Shown here: in pieces, positions 1-9,201 of the stretch
Layout of the letters: the number at the start of each line of letters is the position of its first letter
How positions within the stretch are numbered: the first letter of the stretch is position 1
Assembly: GCA_050248275.1 (NCBI GenBank)
Contig: JBFWSR010000016.1
Coordinates: 21,614-85,613, forward strand
Reading direction: 5' to 3'
DNA length: 64,000 nt
Source: CAILZL01 sp050248275
GTDB lineage: Bacteria > Pseudomonadota > Gammaproteobacteria > Steroidobacterales > Steroidobacteraceae
Made by a program: the position numbers and the translations under genes
Notes under the pieces: model-generated
Seen by the model: the letters and a program-made list of their open reading frames with translations, nothing else
What the model was told of the DNA's origin: nothing
The model's database searches: none

Positions 1-393
1 GACGTGCAGGTGGTGATTCAGCCGTTGCCGGCAGTGTGTGCAGATAGCGGACTCATGATTGAAGTGCTGACCAACCTGCTTGGCAATGCCGTGAAATTTT
101 CTCGAGGCCGGAAACAGGCTGTCGTTGAGGTCAGCGGCTGGCAGGAAATGGGCGAGACGCATTACCAGGTGCGCGACAATGGCGCCGGTTTCGACATGAG
201 CGCCGCCAGCAAGCTGTTCAGTCCCTTTCACCGGCTGCATCCCCGCAAGGAGTTTGAAGGTACCGGCGTGGGCCTGGCGATCACGCGCAGCATCATCGAA
301 AGACATGGTGGCCGGATCTGGGCGGTCAGCGCGCCGGGCAGCGGCGCCTCGTTCTGTTTTTCAATTCCTGACGGTGCCGCCACCGATGGTTAA
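1..393 (+). CDS. Sensor histidine kinase, C-terminal part only (5' end outside window)
   Basis: Only the ATPase end of a sensor kinase is present; the frame is open to the first base, so the start lies outside the window. The N box (LTNLLGNAVKF), G1 box (DNGAGFD) and G2 box (GTGVGLA) of the HATPase_c fold are all visible. The run KLFSPFHRLHPRKEFEGTG and the ending HGGRIWA are typical of phytochrome-like and PAS/GAF kinases of the Cph1 type. Its input domain and partner cannot be seen. The stop codon sits two bases from the end of the convergent HisKA_2 kinase gene, so there is no room for a separate terminator. Confident as a histidine kinase fragment; nothing can be said about the signal. 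Confidence 0.9.
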   Translation, partial: DVQVVIQPLPAVCADSGLMIEVLTNLLGNAVKFSRGRKQAVVEVSGWQEMGETHYQVRDNGAGFDMSAASKLFSPFHRLHPRKEFEGTGVGLAITRSIIERHGGRIWAVSAPGSGASFCFSIPDGAATDG

Positions 394-395
394 TC

Positions 396-1445
396 TCAGT
401 TCTCATCAAATGCGGCCTTGCTCAGATCGACTGTAGGCGGTCGCAGCGTCAGCATCGCCACCACGCCATCACCTTCCTGGGTGATGTGCAGTTCACTGGC
501 CGTTGCCGACAGCAAGGCGCGCACCAGTTGCAATCCGGAACCCAGGCCGTTGCCGTGTTCGATATTGATGGCATTTTCCAGCGTGGCCGGCCTGTTGAGA
601 ATCCGCAACCGGCTCTGTATCGGACTGGTTTCGACCGCAATCCGGATCTGCATCTGTGCGCAGAAACGCGTGTGCTTGGCGGCGTTGGTGACCAGTTCGT
701 TGATCACCAGCGCAATCGGTACCGCGTCGTCGTCCGTCAGCGCAACCTGCTTGATGCTCTTGAGCGGTTCCAGTGGCATCAGTGGATGGGCGGAATGGAC
801 TCCATGAATCACTTCGTTGACGATCGAGCACATGTAGATGCGATCCTCGTCCACGCGCGCCTTGATGCCATAAACTGCGCTGATGGCCAGCAACTGGGTA
901 ATGGCCTTGTTGAGAATGTCGGCGGATTGCGCATCGCCGCCCTGATGTTGCCGCAGCAGGCTGATCACACTCTGCAGCTTGTTCTTGAAGGTATGGCGGA
1001 ATTCCTTCATCAACGTGGCCGTCAGTTCCTTCTGCGTGGCTATCTGCTGCTGTGTGCGTTGCTCCAAAGACGTTACGTCAATGCATACCAGCGCCACGGT
1101 GTCGGGCGGGCCGGTCGGGTTACGCAATGGAAACATCTCGCCTAACCATGCATGGTCGAGAAAGCTGATTTCGGTTGCGGCATCTTTACCTGTGGTCAGT
1201 GTGCGATTGATGACCGGCCATAGCTTTCCAGTGACGGTCGTACCCAGCACGTCCGCCAGCATCGGGTGTGGCTGTGTCGCCAGCCTGTCGCCCAGCAGAC
1301 GGCGTGCCGCCGGGTTGGCATAAGTGATTGTTCCGGATGACGAGATGAGAAATACCGGGGCTGCACGCGAGTTGGCGACTGCGATCATCGCCTCCGGTTC
1401 CGGCCACGATATGGAGTCGTCCGGAATCGCGAGCCACTCAGCCAT
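396..1445 (-). CDS. PAS sensor histidine kinase, HisKA_2 type
   Basis: A soluble kinase of 349 residues with no membrane segment. An N-terminal PAS domain (about 18-130, with the typical ISSSGTITYANPAARRLLG start) is followed by a HisKA_2 dimerisation domain. The H box is EFRHTFKNKLQSV, with the phospho-acceptor His near residue 149, and an HATPase domain (ALVINELVTNAAKHT as N box) ends the protein. It starts with ATG overlapping the last 8 bases of the upstream ANTAR response-regulator gene, so the two are probably translationally coupled. HisKA_2 kinases paired with ANTAR regulators are a known combination controlling gene expression by antitermination, so this kinase probably phosphorylates its neighbour. 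The signal is unknown. Confidence 0.88.
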   Translation of the reverse strand: MAEWLAIPDDSISWPEPEAMIAVANSRAAPVFLISSSGTITYANPAARRLLGDRLATQPHPMLADVLGTTVTGKLWPVINRTLTTGKDAATEISFLDHAWLGEMFPLRNPTGPPDTVALVCIDVTSLEQRTQQQIATQKELTATLMKEFRHTFKNKLQSVISLLRQHQGGDAQSADILNKAITQLLAISAVYGIKARVDEDRIYMCSIVNEVIHGVHSAHPLMPLEPLKSIKQVALTDDDAVPIALVINELVTNAAKHTRFCAQMQIRIAVETSPIQSRLRILNRPATLENAINIEHGNGLGSGLQLVRALLSATASELHITQEGDGVVAMLTLRPPTVDLSKAAFDEN

Positions 1446-2142
1446 CGGACTTGTCCGGCGAGTGGCCCGCCACCTGCGGTTTCAGCGAATGTTTTGTACG
1501 GGCGATTTCGGTCAGGATGGCATGTGCGGCATTGATCGGCTGCAGGATTTCGCTGGCAACCTTGGTGACCTGAACGCGCTTCGAGCGTGCATAGCGGCGC
1601 AGCATTTCAAAGGCGTCTTCGCGCGTTACCTGGGAGCGTTCCATCAGGATGCCTACCGCCGTATTGATCTCGCGCTCCGAGGTCAGTACCTGGCGAAGCT
1701 GCGATTCCCGTTGCCGGGTCGTGCGGATATCGGCAATCCGCTTGAGTGCAGTATGGATGGCGGGTAGCAGCGATACCGGATCAATCGGTTTGAGCAGGTA
1801 GCTCAATGCGCCGACGGCCGCTGCTTCGTTGACGAATTCGACATTGTCATAAGCAGACAGGAACAGACAGTGGATGTCGTGTTGCTGCAGCAGTTGCCGT
1901 GCGAGTTCGGTGCCTGGCATGCCTGGCATGCGCTGATCGACGATGGCGAGGTCAAAATGCTGTTTGGCGCACAACTCCAGCGCCTGCACAGGAGAGGTCG
2001 CAGCCGAGGCTTCATAGCCGGCGCGCCTCAGGGTCGAGGCAATGGCAGCGGTGATCAGCGCATCGTCATCGACAACCAGGATGGCGCCCGAGTTGATGTG
2101 GCTGGCATCGACGTCGGTTTTGGCTGCAGTGATTTCAGACAT
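1438..2142 (-). CDS. Response regulator with C-terminal ANTAR RNA-binding domain
   Basis: An N-terminal receiver domain has acidic residues VVDDD, phospho-acceptor Asp near residue 69 (IVDQRMPG) and the conserved Lys (LLKPI). A linker helix and an ANTAR domain (about 150-205) follow, containing REINTAVGILMERSQVTREDAFEMLRRYA. ANTAR proteins bind paired RNA hairpins and prevent termination of target transcripts. The ATG at 2142 is preferred to an upstream in-frame GTG at 2154, because a GTGGGA ribosome-binding stretch precedes it and the receiver fold starts well inside. It is the first gene of an operon with the HisKA_2 kinase. Targets are not obvious; its own structured leader is one possibility. 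Confidence 0.9.
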   Translation of the reverse strand: MSEITAAKTDVDASHINSGAILVVDDDALITAAIASTLRRAGYEASAATSPVQALELCAKQHFDLAIVDQRMPGMPGTELARQLLQQHDIHCLFLSAYDNVEFVNEAAAVGALSYLLKPIDPVSLLPAIHTALKRIADIRTTRQRESQLRQVLTSEREINTAVGILMERSQVTREDAFEMLRRYARSKRVQVTKVASEILQPINAAHAILTEIARTKHSLKPQVAGHSPDKSDG

Positions 2143-2491
2143 GAGCAGTCCCACTTTTAATAATAAAACTCACTACCGGCGGCGTGCATGACCCCGTCCG
2201 CTAGTCAAATGTATGGAGGTGATTGCACTGTTTCGCAAGGGAGTGCAATCGAAATTGCCGCGGGAGAAAGGCGGCTGGGAAGTTTCTCAATGCCTGGGGG
2301 CTGTCATGCCTGACTGGCATCGATTCTGGACAGGCAACTGTCCGGGTCTTGAGAATGCCTTATTGAAACTGGGCGCAAGATAGAGGGCACTGTTTTACGT
2401 GTCAATTATTTCGGATTGACTGTTCCATGTATTATGTATGGTATTGAAAATGTCGGAGATTCGCTTTGTTCGCAGCTTGACTTGGCAGCAA
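2143..2491 (-). promoter_or_regulatory. Non-coding leader with several hairpins, upstream of the ANTAR regulator gene
   Basis: This 349-base stretch between trmB and the ANTAR regulator has no convincing gene. It holds an inverted repeat GATTGCACT / AGTGCAATC (2221-2229 and 2242-2250, 12-base loop). It also holds a perfect GGACAG-GCAA-CTGTCC hairpin (2328-2343) and an ATGCC-TGACT-GGCAT hairpin (2311-2325). An outer TCTCAA/TTGAGA pair (2285-2290 and 2349-2354) encloses the last two. On the minus strand they would lie in the 5' leader of the ANTAR operon. ANTAR targets are usually two hairpins with six-base loops; these loops do not match exactly, so autoregulation by antitermination is only a hypothesis. 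Confidence 0.4.
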
Positions 2492-3211
2492 TCACCGTCG
2501 GCGATAACACATATCCCATACGCCATGTCCCAGCCGATGGCCGCGGCGCTCGAAGCGGGTCAGGGGACGGTCATCCGGACGCGGCACATAGCCTGATTGA
2601 CCGGCAAGATTGATGAATTGCGGATGGCTATCGAGTATTGCGCGCATGTGTTCGGCGTAGTTCTGCCAGTCGGTGGCCAGTCGCAGCAGGCCGCCCGGTT
2701 TGAGCGTCTGCGCCACTACATCCACAAACGCCGGCTGGATCAAACGCCTTTTATGGTGCCGCGCCTTGTGCCAGGGATCGGGAAAGAAAATGTGTACAGC
2801 GTCGATGCTGGCGGGAACGATCTGCTGTTTGAATACTTCCACCGCGTCGTGGCAACTGACGCGGATATTGCCCAAGGCTGCAGTTTCAACCTGCAGCAGC
2901 AGGTGTCCGGCCCCGGGTCGATGCACCTCGATACCCAGGCAATCCATTTCGGGATGCGCCTGCGCATAGGCAAACAGCGCTTCGCCGGTACCAAAGCCGA
3001 TTTCGATCAGGCGCGGTGCGCTGCGACCGAACACCTGATCGAGATTCAGTGCCTGCGGTGAATACTCGATACCGAAGCGCGGCCAGAGTTCGTTCAGGGC
3101 GCGCTGCTGGCCTGCCGTCATGCGCCCCATGCGCAGTACAAAGCTGCGGATGCGGCGATGTTTGGGCTGTTCGGCGCCTTCAACGGCGTCAGTGAAGTCG
3201 GAATCGGTCAT
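2492..3211 (-). CDS. trmB: tRNA (guanine-N7-)-methyltransferase
   Basis: TrmB methylates N7 of G46 in the tRNA variable loop using S-adenosylmethionine. The 239-residue protein shows the whole family pattern: a basic N-terminal region (KHRRIRSFVLRMGRMT), the SAM-binding loop EIGFGTGEALF (about 71-81), the LGIEVHRPGAG stretch, the catalytic/tRNA region FPDPWHKARHHKRRL and the C-terminal TRFERRGHRLGHGVWD. Length is normal. It is read in the same direction as the metal-efflux operon upstream, separated by 60 bases containing two GC hairpins, so it may have its own promoter or receive read-through. Confidence 0.97.
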   Translation of the reverse strand: MTDSDFTDAVEGAEQPKHRRIRSFVLRMGRMTAGQQRALNELWPRFGIEYSPQALNLDQVFGRSAPRLIEIGFGTGEALFAYAQAHPEMDCLGIEVHRPGAGHLLLQVETAALGNIRVSCHDAVEVFKQQIVPASIDAVHIFFPDPWHKARHHKRRLIQPAFVDVVAQTLKPGGLLRLATDWQNYAEHMRAILDSHPQFINLAGQSGYVPRPDDRPLTRFERRGHRLGHGVWDMCYRRR

Positions 3212-3220
3212 TGCTGCGCG

Positions 3221-3267
3221 GCTCGGTTATTGGGCCCGAGCTGCGAATCCGCCCGGGCAGGCGGGCG
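3221..3267 (-). terminator. Two GC-rich hairpins between the efflux operon and trmB
   Basis: GCTCGG/CCGAGC (3221-3226 and 3236-3241) and CGCCCG/CGGGCG (3250-3255 and 3262-3267) form two adjacent stems in the short gap. Neither is followed by a T-run on the minus strand, so this is an attenuator or RNA-stability element at best, not a proven intrinsic terminator. Confidence 0.3.
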
Positions 3268-3271
3268 CGCA

Positions 3272-4612
3272 TTATTCCGTGCCGGACATCGCTTGGCTAT
3301 TCGTTCCTGCCTGCCGTGTGCTGCCGGGGTGTTCATGGTTGTGATCCAGCGCCCATAGTTGATGGGCGTCCAGCCATAAGCGCGCCTGTGCCTGCAGGGC
3401 ATCCAGTTGCGCAGTCTGGGCGGCGATGGCGCTGTCCAGTGCCTGCCGCCGCGCCAACTGGGTTTCGCTCAGGCCGAATTCACCCAGCGCATAGGCGCGC
3501 GCCACGATATCGGCATTGCGCTGCGCCTGTTCGGCAAGGCTGGCCAGCAATTGCCATTGTTTGAACGTGCTATGCATCGCCAGCACATCGGCGTGCGCAT
3601 CGCGTTCCACTTTCAGTTGTATTTGCTCGACCATGCGCTGTCTGCGCAAGGCATCGGCCTGTGCGGACTGATAGGCGTTCTGGCGCGCGGCGCCCGGCAA
3701 CGGTATCGAAAAAGTGACGCCGACGATGCGTTCCTGCGCATCGCGTTCGCGTCCATAGTGCACACCTATTGATGGGTCGGCGATGCGATCGCGTTTGGCG
3801 CGTTGTGCGGCAAGTTTGGCGACATCGGCCTCGCCCTGCGCCAGCTCGATCTCGTGATTGTTGTCGACTACCAGTCTGATCCAGCGCTCGTCGTCTTCGA
3901 TCAGCGCCTGAGGTACATCGAGTTGCGTGGGCAGGCGCAGTTCCAGCGTCGGAAACGCGCTGTGCAGGCTCAGCGCCAGCAAGTCTGCATTCTGTTGTGC
4001 TCTGGTTTGCGCTGCCTGAGCACGCGCCAGTTCGGCCAGCGCCAGTTGCGTTTCGATGCGTGGGGCGTCGCCGGCCTGTACGCGCTTCTCGGTGGCCGCG
4101 AGCTGTGCTTCAAACAAGGCGAGCTGCTGGGTGAGCAGGCGTGCTTCGCTGCTGGCGCGCAGCCAGTCAAACCAGTTGCTCAACAGACTGCGTCCGGCCT
4201 CGTGCCAGGCGTCTTCAAAAGCATAACCGGCCGTGGCGGATATCTGTTCGCCCAGAGACTGATCCAGTCCCGCCTTGCCCAGCCAGCGGAAGGCGCGTGT
4301 CAGACTGACGTCTTCTTCCTGATATTTGACGCCGGCCAGAACTTCCTTGCGTTGCTGCACGGTACTGCTGAGCACCCATTCATGCGCGCCATCCGCTTGT
4401 TGTCTGGCCTGCGCTTCACCCAGCAAGCGTTGCTGTTGCGCGATATTGATTTGCGGCGCCGATGCCAGTGCGTTGCGCGCATCTGGATCGCTGGGCAGGA
4501 CTTGCAGATAGCCTGTGGGTGCATGGTTTGCCGGAAACTGGTCTGCCGCATGCAATGGCGCGGCCAGACTCAACGGCAAGGTTGCCAGTGCAGAATGCAG
4601 CCAATGTTTCAT
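3272..4612 (-). CDS. TolC-family outer-membrane efflux channel (CzcC/CusC type)
   Basis: This is the outer-membrane channel of a tripartite metal efflux complex. The 446-residue protein begins MKHWLHSALATLPLSLAAPLHAADQ, a clear Sec signal peptide, and has the two repeated coiled-coil OEP halves rich in Gln, Ala and Arg typical of CzcC-like proteins. The start at 4612 forms an ATGA overlap with the stop of the DUF3240 gene; an in-frame start further upstream would extend into that gene and is not needed. It is the last gene of the operon adaptor - pump - DUF3240 - channel. The metal cannot be read from this protein. An unrelated TolC-family role is unlikely given the context. Confidence 0.88.
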   Translation of the reverse strand: MKHWLHSALATLPLSLAAPLHAADQFPANHAPTGYLQVLPSDPDARNALASAPQINIAQQQRLLGEAQARQQADGAHEWVLSSTVQQRKEVLAGVKYQEEDVSLTRAFRWLGKAGLDQSLGEQISATAGYAFEDAWHEAGRSLLSNWFDWLRASSEARLLTQQLALFEAQLAATEKRVQAGDAPRIETQLALAELARAQAAQTRAQQNADLLALSLHSAFPTLELRLPTQLDVPQALIEDDERWIRLVVDNNHEIELAQGEADVAKLAAQRAKRDRIADPSIGVHYGRERDAQERIVGVTFSIPLPGAARQNAYQSAQADALRRQRMVEQIQLKVERDAHADVLAMHSTFKQWQLLASLAEQAQRNADIVARAYALGEFGLSETQLARRQALDSAIAAQTAQLDALQAQARLWLDAHQLWALDHNHEHPGSTRQAGTNSQAMSGTE

Positions 4613-4920
4613 GCCAGTCTCCCGAAGCCGGTTACCGGCGTGGTCCACCAGGCAATTTCATTGCTGGGATAGTGGGCGTACAAAGCCGTGGTCAGCGCTT
4701 CGCGGTCGCTGGTGCTGCACAGCAACTGGATCAGGATGCGCTGCGAACGGCCACGTACCTGTTCGAGCGTGGAACGCAGTTTGGAACCGCTGCCGAAGCC
4801 TTCCGCCTGAACGACGGAAAAACCATTGACCCATTCCGGGTGCTCCTGCAGGAAATCCAGCGCTTCTTCTTCCAGTGCGGCCGGTAACGCCAATGTCAGC
4901 AAGCAGTCGTAGTGGCTCAT
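4609..4920 (-). CDS. DUF3240 family protein in metal-efflux operon
   Basis: A small cytoplasmic protein of 103 residues (MSHYDCLLTLALPAALEEEALDFLQ...) with a ferredoxin-like, PII-like look. The family is regularly encoded beside CusA/CzcA-type pumps, where its function is not established; a regulatory or metal-sensing role is an inference. The ATG at 4920 is chosen because a strong AGGAGGG ribosome-binding site stands seven bases before it. The gene lies 19 bases after the pump gene and overlaps the channel gene by ATGA. Confidence 0.8.
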   Translation of the reverse strand: MSHYDCLLTLALPAALEEEALDFLQEHPEWVNGFSVVQAEGFGSGSKLRSTLEQVRGRSQRILIQLLCSTSDREALTTALYAHYPSNEIAWWTTPVTGFGRLA

Positions 4921-4939
4921 GAACTTGCCCTCCTGTGTG

Positions 4940-7900
4940 TCATTGCGATGCAAAGCGTTTGAACAGATTGGGCAGCAGCACCAGCGTCAGCAGCGTCGAA
5001 CTGATCAAACCGCCGATGACCACGATGGCCAGGGGACGCTGGATCTCCGAACCCGGACCGGTGGCGAACAACAGCGGAATCAGACCGAAGGCGGTGATAC
5101 TGGCGGTCATCAGCACCGGACGCAGACGGCGCAGCGCGCCTTGTCTGACGACTTCATCCACCGGCATGCCCTTGCCCAATAATTGGTTGAAGTAAGTGAT
5201 CATCACCAGACCGTTGAGCACGGCAATGCCCATCAGTGCAATGAAACCCACCGAGGCCGGCACAGACAGATATTCACCAGTGAGGAACAGCAGGAAGATG
5301 CCGCCGATCATGGCGAAGGGAATGTTCACCAACACCAGGAATGCCTGTTTGATGGAACCGAAGGTGGCGAACAGCAACAGGAAGATCAGGCCCAGTGCAA
5401 TTGGCACCACAATGGCCAGGCGTGCCGCAGTGCGTTGCTGATTCTCGAATTGACCGCTCCAGCTCAGGGAATAGCCGCCCGGTAATTTGACCTGCCGGGC
5501 GATGGCGACCTTGGCTTCTTCGACAAAGCCGACCAGATCGCGATCGCGGACATTGGCGCGCACCACGGACACCCGCGTGGTGTTTTCACGATCGATCTTC
5601 ACCGGGCCGTCGGTGGCGATCAGTCTGGCTATCTGGCTCAGCGCAATCGGTTCGCCATTACTGACCGGCAGTCGCAACTGCTTGAACAGTTCCGGTGACA
5701 TCTGCACGGTTTCACTGCCGCGAATGATCAGCGGCAGGCGCCGGCCCTGTTCATTGACGATGCCGATGGTGCGGCCTTCGACCAGCGTGCGCAGGTCATT
5801 CTGGATGTCTTCCACCGACAGGCCGTAACGGCCGGCCGCCAGTCGATCGATTTCCAGTTGCAGGTATTGCACGCCGGCATTCTGGGTGGTGACCACGTCC
5901 TCGCTGCCTTTGATCCTGTCGAGCACGCCGGCAATCTGACCGGCCAGTTCATCGAGGGCGCTCATGTCGGCGCCATAGATTTTCACCGCCAGATCGCCGC
6001 GCGTGCCCGAGATCAGTTCGGATACGCGCATGTCGATGGGTTGCGTGAAGCTGAAAGTGACGCCGGCGAATTCGCTGCTGACCTTGCGAATCTGGTCGAT
6101 CAGCCATTCCTTGTCCTTGACGCGCCAGTCATCGCGCGGTTTAAGCTTGATGAAGCTGTCGGTTTCGTTGGTGCCCATGGGGTCCAGGCCCAGCTCATCG
6201 GAGCCGACGCGCGCCACAATGGTTTCCACTTCGGGCACGCTTTCCAGAATGCGTTTCTGTATCTGGCGATCGATGAGTGCGGACTGCTGCAGATTGATCG
6301 ACGGCACCTTTTCCAGTTGCAGCACGATGTCACCTTCATCCATGGTGGGCATGAAAGACTTGCCGATGAAAGGGAACAGCACGATGGCTGCAACCAAAGC
6401 CGCCAGCGCAGCGACATAGACAGTGCGTTCACGTTGCATGCACCACCCGAGCAGCCGTTCGTAGTGATGTTCCAGTTTACGCACCAGCCAGGGAGCTTGA
6501 TGCGCACCTTCGGGCAGCAGGAATGAGGCGAGCACTGGAATGACTGTCAGCGACAGCAGCAGTGAACTGAGCAGGGCAAACACAATCGTCAGCGCCACGG
6601 GCGCAAACAATTTGCCTTCCAGACCCTGCAACGTCAGCAGCGGCAGGAACACGATGGCGATGATGGCAATGCCCGATGTGACCGGCAGCGCCACTTCCTG
6701 CACGGCGCGATAAATGACATGCAGTCTGGAACGTGGCGCACCGCCGTGGGCTTGCGCTTGATGCGCCTCGATGTTTTCCACCACCACCACGGCGGCGTCC
6801 ACCAGCATGCCGATGGCAATGGCCAGACCGCCCAATGACATGAGGTTGGCCGACAGCCCATAAAACCGCATGGCCAGGAACGTGGCCAGCGCCGACAGCG
6901 GCAGGATCAGCGCTACCACGATGGCGGCGCGCAACTGACCCAGAAACACGAACAGCAGCAACATCACCAGCACGATGGCTTCCAGCAGCGCTTCGGAAAC
7001 CGTGCTCACGGCGCGTTCCACCAATGAACCGCGACTGTAGAAGGTTTTGAGCGTGACGCCTTCAGGCAGCATCGGTTGCAATGCCTGCAGCTTCTGCTCC
7101 ACGGCCTGCACGATCTGTCGCGAGTTGGCGCCGCGCAGACCCAGCACCAGACCTTCCACTGCTTCGCCATGGCCATCCTGGGTCACTTGTCCATAACGGG
7201 TCAGATGTCCGATGCGTACTTCGGCCACATCGCCCACTCTTACCGGCGTGTCATTGTGCACGCCGATCACCACGGCGCGGACATCGTCCAGCGTCAGCAG
7301 GTTGCCGTCGCTGCGCACCAGCAGCGCTTCTTCGTTCTGGCTCAGGCGACCGGCGCCATCGTTGCGATTATTGGTTTCCAGCGCGCTTTGCAATTCCTGC
7401 ATCGACAGCCCGCGCGCCGCCAGTGCGGCGACATCGGGCACTACTTCAAAGCTTTTCACGAAGCCGCCCAGTGAATTCACATCGGCGACGCCCGGGATGC
7501 TGCGCAGTTGCGGGCGAATGGTCCAGTCCAGCAGGGTGCGCTTGTCGGTCAGCGACAAGGGTCCTTCAATGGTGAACATGAACAGATCGCCCAGCGGCGT
7601 GGTGATCGGCGCCAGACCGCCGGCAATGGTGCCGGGCAGATTTGGCAGGATATTGTTGAGCCGCTCGTTCACCTGCTGTCGCGCCCAATAGATGTCGGTG
7701 CCATCTTCAAAGTCGATGGTGATGTCGGTAATGGCGTATTTCGACTTGGAACGCAGGATGGTCTGTTTGGGGATGCCGAGCAGTTCCTGCTCGATGGGCG
7801 CGGTGATGCGCGCTTCCACTTCTTCAGGCGTCATGCCGGGCGCCTTCATGATGATCTTAACCTGGGTGGTGGAAATGTCGGGATAGGCATCAATGGGCAG

Positions 7901-7999
7901 CTTCAGCAGTGCATAGCTGCCGGCGCCGATCAGCAATGCAGTCAGCACCAGCATGAACATGCGCTGCGCCAGCGCCGAGGCAATCAGTCGTGACAGCAT
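4940..7999 (-). CDS. cusA: Heavy-metal efflux RND pump (CusA/CzcA family)
   Basis: An inner-membrane RND pump of 1019 residues that uses the proton gradient to move metal cations out through the adaptor and outer-membrane channel. It begins MLSRLIASALAQRMFMLVLTALLIGAGSYALLKLPIDAYPDIS, has two sets of transmembrane helices around two large periplasmic loops, and ends VLLPNLFKRFASQ. The TM4 motif is GGLAIAIGMLVDAAVVVVEN, which lacks the DFG of classic Zn/Co pumps and is closer to the Cu/Ag-type sequence. The periplasmic region DPMGTNETDSFIKLKPR instead resembles the Czc/Cnr group. Metal specificity therefore remains open. It follows the adaptor gene by 14 bases. Confidence 0.93.
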   Translation of the reverse strand: MLSRLIASALAQRMFMLVLTALLIGAGSYALLKLPIDAYPDISTTQVKIIMKAPGMTPEEVEARITAPIEQELLGIPKQTILRSKSKYAITDITIDFEDGTDIYWARQQVNERLNNILPNLPGTIAGGLAPITTPLGDLFMFTIEGPLSLTDKRTLLDWTIRPQLRSIPGVADVNSLGGFVKSFEVVPDVAALAARGLSMQELQSALETNNRNDGAGRLSQNEEALLVRSDGNLLTLDDVRAVVIGVHNDTPVRVGDVAEVRIGHLTRYGQVTQDGHGEAVEGLVLGLRGANSRQIVQAVEQKLQALQPMLPEGVTLKTFYSRGSLVERAVSTVSEALLEAIVLVMLLLFVFLGQLRAAIVVALILPLSALATFLAMRFYGLSANLMSLGGLAIAIGMLVDAAVVVVENIEAHQAQAHGGAPRSRLHVIYRAVQEVALPVTSGIAIIAIVFLPLLTLQGLEGKLFAPVALTIVFALLSSLLLSLTVIPVLASFLLPEGAHQAPWLVRKLEHHYERLLGWCMQRERTVYVAALAALVAAIVLFPFIGKSFMPTMDEGDIVLQLEKVPSINLQQSALIDRQIQKRILESVPEVETIVARVGSDELGLDPMGTNETDSFIKLKPRDDWRVKDKEWLIDQIRKVSSEFAGVTFSFTQPIDMRVSELISGTRGDLAVKIYGADMSALDELAGQIAGVLDRIKGSEDVVTTQNAGVQYLQLEIDRLAAGRYGLSVEDIQNDLRTLVEGRTIGIVNEQGRRLPLIIRGSETVQMSPELFKQLRLPVSNGEPIALSQIARLIATDGPVKIDRENTTRVSVVRANVRDRDLVGFVEEAKVAIARQVKLPGGYSLSWSGQFENQQRTAARLAIVVPIALGLIFLLLFATFGSIKQAFLVLVNIPFAMIGGIFLLFLTGEYLSVPASVGFIALMGIAVLNGLVMITYFNQLLGKGMPVDEVVRQGALRRLRPVLMTASITAFGLIPLLFATGPGSEIQRPLAIVVIGGLISSTLLTLVLLPNLFKRFASQ

Positions 8000-8013
8000 G
8001 ATGGGGTTCCTGC

Positions 8014-9159
8014 CTATTCTTCGCTGCCCAGGCCACTGGCGGCGCCGCGCAGTGCAGTCACGCCAGTGACGGCCACTTCAGTGCCGGCAGCCAGGGTGTT
8101 GCTTACCCATACCCTGTCGGCCTGCCGCGTCTGGATGCTGACTTCCTGGAGCCTGAACCCGTTGGGGGTCTGGACGAATACATAGTCCTTGCCGCCGCTG
8201 CGCAGCAGGGCGCTGCCGGGAATGCTCACCACTGCGTTGCCGCCGCGAGTGCCGATGTCCACCTCGACATACTGGTTGGGACGCAGGCAATTACCGGCAT
8301 CGGCAAATTCGGCGCGTACCAGCGCAGTCTGACTGTCGCGGCTGACCTGTGGGCTGATGGCGATCAGCCGGCCCGGCTGCGGACAACCCGGCGCGCTGAC
8401 GGAGTTGCCGATGGCCAGTTGTTTTACCTGTCCCTGCGTCGCCTGCAACTCCACCCACAGCGTGCGGGTGTTGCCCACCTGAAACAAGGCGGTTCCGGGT
8501 TCGACGCGCGCACCGGGGGTGGCGCTTTGTTCCAGCACGACGCCATTCATGCCAGCGTTGATGGTCAGCACCGGATTGATGTCGCTGCCGCTGTTCAGTT
8601 TGTTGATGGCGGTCTCGTTCAATCCGGCTAATTTTAGCAGTTGCCGCTGCTCCTGCAGGCTGGCCTGTGCCTGCGCGTTGCCATTGCGGGTTTCTTCCAG
8701 GCGGCTGTGGGCAATGATGCCGTCCTGAAACAGCGACTCGTCACGCTGGAGTTTCTGGCTGCTGAGTTGGGCGGCGCTGCGCGCATGCAGATATTCGCGC
8801 TGCAGACTGAGCAACTCGGGGCTGTACAGGCGCGCCAGCGGCGTACCGTTGCGAACGGTTTCGCCCACATTGACCAGTACGGCCTGCACCCGACCGGCGA
8901 CGCTGGCTGAAATCAGTTCGATGCTGCGGTTGGGTATGGCTACTCGCCCCGTCAAACGTAAAGTGTTGCCGGTGGCGGGCGCATCATTCTTGTCGGGTGC
9001 CTGTGCGTCAGCCACCGTGATGCCCGCCGTTTTCAACTGCGTGGCGGTCAGTTTGACCAGTACCTCTTCGGCATGACCGTGGGCCGGCAGCATGCTGCCG
9101 CCCAGGGTCAGCAACAGAGAGAGTGCACCGGCGTACTGGCGGCTTGGAAACATGCTCAT
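8014..9159 (-). CDS. cusB: RND efflux periplasmic adaptor (CusB/CzcB type)
   Basis: The membrane-fusion subunit of the efflux system, 381 residues. A signal peptide ends near PAHGHAEE. A barrel-sandwich half (GRVAIPNRSIELISASVAGRVQAVLVNVGETV), a helical hairpin (LQREYLHARSAAQLSSQKLQRDESL) and the second lipoyl half with beta-barrel (TLWVELQATQGQVKQL) follow. There is no His-rich N-terminal metal domain, unlike many CzcB proteins. The start at 9159 has AGGAG at a good distance; a second ATG six bases later is possible. It is the first gene of the minus-strand efflux operon and is divergent from a PmrA/QseB-like regulator, probably its controller. Confidence 0.9.
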   Translation of the reverse strand: MSMFPSRQYAGALSLLLTLGGSMLPAHGHAEEVLVKLTATQLKTAGITVADAQAPDKNDAPATGNTLRLTGRVAIPNRSIELISASVAGRVQAVLVNVGETVRNGTPLARLYSPELLSLQREYLHARSAAQLSSQKLQRDESLFQDGIIAHSRLEETRNGNAQAQASLQEQRQLLKLAGLNETAINKLNSGSDINPVLTINAGMNGVVLEQSATPGARVEPGTALFQVGNTRTLWVELQATQGQVKQLAIGNSVSAPGCPQPGRLIAISPQVSRDSQTALVRAEFADAGNCLRPNQYVEVDIGTRGGNAVVSIPGSALLRSGGKDYVFVQTPNGFRLQEVSIQTRQADRVWVSNTLAAGTEVAVTGVTALRGAASGLGSEE

Positions 9160-9201
9160 GGGGTGCTCCTGCGGAGAATGGCGACACCGTAAGAGTTGTT
9201 T

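Noticed and set aside
2285..2354. Canonical ANTAR tandem-hairpin target in the leader
   Set aside because: Loop lengths (4 and 5 bases) do not match the six-base A1/G4 loops; kept only as generic structure.
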